DNA from: RUG023 sp900315435
GTDB lineage: Bacteria > Spirochaetota > Spirochaetia > Sphaerochaetales > Sphaerochaetaceae
DNA length: 16,733 nt
Assembly (NCBI GenBank): GCA_902788205.1
Contig: CADAJJ010000056.1
Coordinates: forward strand, 1 to 16,733
Direction: 5' to 3'
Shown: positions 14,961 to 16,733 of the stretch, piece after piece
How positions within the stretch are numbered: the stretch's first letter is position 1
How the letters are laid out: the number at the start of each line of letters is the position of its first letter
Position numbers and translations under genes: made by a program
The notes under the pieces: generated by a model
Told to the model about the DNA's origin: nothing
The model's database searches: none
The model's input: the letters and a program-made list of their open reading frames with translations, nothing else

Positions 14961-16733
14961 GTTTTTTTGGTTTTTGAAACGTTTGGCAATGAGAGCCGGC
15001 TGGCTGTCAGACCATAGAACAGGCCAGCGGAAGTTTCGGTGAGATTTGGGAAATCCAATTCCGTGGTCTCGATATTCATGAAACTACCCACGTTGTTGAG
15101 GTTCGGCGCGTCTATGATTCCCTTGAATTTCTCAAATACGCCGGGTCCGGCATACTCCAGTCCAGGTGCCTCCACTATGCACCAATCATCGCTGCATATG
15201 CCGTAGGCATTGGAAACGGTCATCACCCTTGTGATTCCCTTCACGTTCTCCCCCAGTGTGATGTGGGTCGCATGGCTGGTCGAGAGTTGCACCGGACTGT
15301 CCGTCGTGGACACCAGATTGGGGAGATTGACTTCCTTGACATCGCTCAACCTGAGCACGCTTGCGGACGTGACATTCTCGAGGTTCACTTTCTTCACAGA
15401 GTCCTCAAGCCTGGTGATTGTCTTCACGGTAGCCGGCAGATGGAGTTCCTTGCCATCTAGGTTGGAGAGGTCGATGGATGTGACCGTCTCGGGCAATGCG
15501 AGGTACCCGGAACTCTTGCGCAAATACTTGGAGACAAGCGCTCCATTGGAGAAGACCGGAGTGTCCGCGTCTTTTGCCTGGAACAGGTTCCCGTCAAGGT
15601 CGGCATACACCGGCACGAGGTCGTCCCATTCGCCGACGTAGGGGAAATAGACGAAAGTCGTGTCGGCAAGCGTCTTGCCTGCGTCTTTCGTGTATCCGAC
15701 GAACGCCTTCGTCGCGGCTTCCTCGGCGATCTCCTTGCCGTTCTCCCACGGCCACTGGAACCCGAGCATCTCGTAATGCAGCGTCGTGCTTGTCGCTCCG
15801 ATTGCGCCCAGCAGGTTGTTCGAGACCGTCACCTGGAGCGGATATTCGCCCACAGCTATCGTCCAGGAGACCTCGTTTGCCGAGGCGGGGACTTTCTCTC
15901 CGTTCAGCATCCAGGAGAGTGCCAGTTTCCCATTCCACACAGCCGAATCGATGGCGTCGTCAAGCTCATCCTTGGTCATCGTCCCATACGTCTTGCCTTC
16001 GTCGATGGTGACGATGCCCCTTTCGACCAGCGTGTTGAAGGAATCCTCGGTCGGGTACCAGATCCCTTTTCCCGAAGTCCCGTCGCTGGATATCTCGATG
16101 GTTCCCTCGATTGGCGCCATCGTGTTGTCGGTGAGGGTGAACGAGCCCGCCTTGCTGTATTCCGGGCTGACATAGCCGATGGTGAGGGGGATGACGCCGC
16201 TTGTCGGCTTGGTCTCCACGACACGCAGGATGTCCGCGGTTCCGGCGACCGTCTTCCAGCTCTCGTCCTCCTGCTGTTCCTGGACGGAGGCGATGACCGT
16301 GTAGCTTCCGGCGGGCAGGGGGGAAGTGGTGAACTCGTAGGAGCCTGTGTTCTGCTCGTCATCGATCGTCATGTCCAGCCAGCTGGAGAATTCCGTCGCG
16401 GCCGAGCCGCTGGTGCCGTCGCCCAGGTAGCGCGCCTTCACGGCGAGCTTCGGGTTCTGTACGCGGTCCTTGTCCCATTCCGTGGTGACGACCGCCTTTT
16501 GCGTCTCGGGCAGCTGTCCGCCCTCGTCGCCGCGCACCAGCCTGTCGAGGACAAGCGTCACGGCATTGTCCTCGGCGGAGATGAGTTTCCTTGTCTCGCC
16601 CTTGGCGATCCGCGCTCCTCCTCCGGCACCGTCGCGGTAGCTGACGACGTGGAAATCCCATGTGCCCTGCGGGATGCCGCGTACGGTCAGGGACTTGCCG
16701 GTGGCGGTCCGGAACCACTGCCGCTCGGAATCC
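14945..16733 (-). CDS. Leucine-rich-repeat surface protein, N-terminal part, 5' end outside the window
   Basis: An open frame with no stop up to the window edge, so the true start and any signal peptide lie to the right of base 16733. The first part (about 400 residues) looks like repeated beta-sandwich or Ig-like units, for example IPQGTWDFHVVSYRDGAG and LPAGSYTVIASVQEQQ, each with a 'G-x-[WY]-x-[FV]' strand. From about 15490 leftward the frame enters BspA-like leucine-rich repeats (ALPETVTSIDLSNL, LHLPATVKTI, VNLPNLVSTT, IDAPNLNNVG, LDFPNLTETS, LSLPNVSKT). Such proteins in gut bacteria are usually exported and bind host or cell-surface ligands. The frame breaks at a run of seven T (14962-14968), giving a tail KTKKTRLTR and a stop at 14945; one more base would continue the repeats. 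No sortase or membrane anchor is visible in the window. Confidence 0.85.
   Translation of the reverse strand, partial: DSERQWFRTATGKSLTVRGIPQGTWDFHVVSYRDGAGGGARIAKGETRKLISAEDNAVTLVLDRLVRGDEGGQLPETQKAVVTTEWDKDRVQNPKLAVKARYLGDGTSGSAATEFSSWLDMTIDDEQNTGSYEFTTSPLPAGSYTVIASVQEQQEDESWKTVAGTADILRVVETKPTSGVIPLTIGYVSPEYSKAGSFTLTDNTMAPIEGTIEISSDGTSGKGIWYPTEDSFNTLVERGIVTIDEGKTYGTMTKDELDDAIDSAVWNGKLALSWMLNGEKVPASANEVSWTIAVGEYPLQVTVSNNLLGAIGATSTTLHYEMLGFQWPWENGKEIAEEAATKAFVGYTKDAGKTLADTTFVYFPYVGEWDDLVPVYADLDGNLFQAKDADTPVFSNGALVSKYLRKSSGYLALPETVTSIDLSNLDGKELHLPATVKTITRLEDSVKKVNLENVTSASVLRLSDVKEVNLPNLVSTTDSPVQLSTSHATHITLGENVKGITRVMTVSNAYGICSDDWCIVEAPGLEYAGPGVFEKFKGIIDAPNLNNVGSFMNIETTELDFPNLTETSAGLFYGLTASRLSLPNVSKTKKTRLTR

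Noticed and set aside
1..16733. CRISPR arrays, tRNA and rRNA genes
   Set aside because: No regularly spaced repeats with unique spacers, no cloverleaf and no rRNA-like stretch were noticed on either strand by eye.

Overview
The window reads as accessory DNA from a GC-rich anaerobic, possibly gut-dwelling bacterium. The phylum cannot be fixed. The excisionase, tyrosine integrases and ribbon-helix-helix protein at the left are of a type I associate with integrative elements of Bacillota. The leucine-rich-repeat surface protein and the AAA-ATPase/PD-(D/E)XK protein are common in many gut lineages, spirochaetes included. No rRNA, tRNA or CRISPR array was seen.

Region 1 (about 71-7298, all on the minus strand, so transcription runs right to left) looks like the integration and regulation end of an integrative element. 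In transcription order it holds an unrecognised 428-residue protein, a short Lon-type AAA+ protease with an intact Ser-Lys dyad, a leader of about 580 bases rich in hairpins, a sigma-70-like protein, a small winged-helix/excisionase-like protein, two tandem paralogous tyrosine recombinases with all catalytic residues, and a small ribbon-helix-helix protein. Most starts have clear ribosome binding sites and the last two genes are 2 bases apart. The likely logic is that the sigma-like and excisionase-like proteins control the two recombinases. The Lon-like protease and its unknown neighbour may be a regulatory or accessory pair.

Region 2 (about 7300-10760, plus strand) is a decayed insertion. 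It starts with a gene-free stretch containing a perfect 22-bp palindrome. An IS21-family element follows whose istA has lost its first part by an internal deletion. Its istB is cut and fused in frame to a 5'-truncated, twice-frameshifted type I-like modification/specificity gene (hsdM-hsdS).

Region 3 (10762-14025) is a small defence or conflict cluster: a minus-strand sce7726-family protein, a divergent AAA-ATPase/PD-(D/E)XK protein, and a two-gene DUF6922-AbiEii-type toxin-antitoxin operon.

Region 4 (14151-16733, minus strand) is a large leucine-rich-repeat, probably surface, protein. It runs off the right edge, is broken by a one-base frameshift in a run of seven T, and ends in a clear intrinsic terminator.

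Three separate genes or gene parts differ from an open frame by what looks like one missing base, twice in T runs. Phase variation, decay and assembly error are all possible. The most original material is the Lon-like/unknown-protein pair in the integrase operon, the tandem integrases, and a set of hairpins that share the same CTCCG loop upstream of ribosome binding sites.
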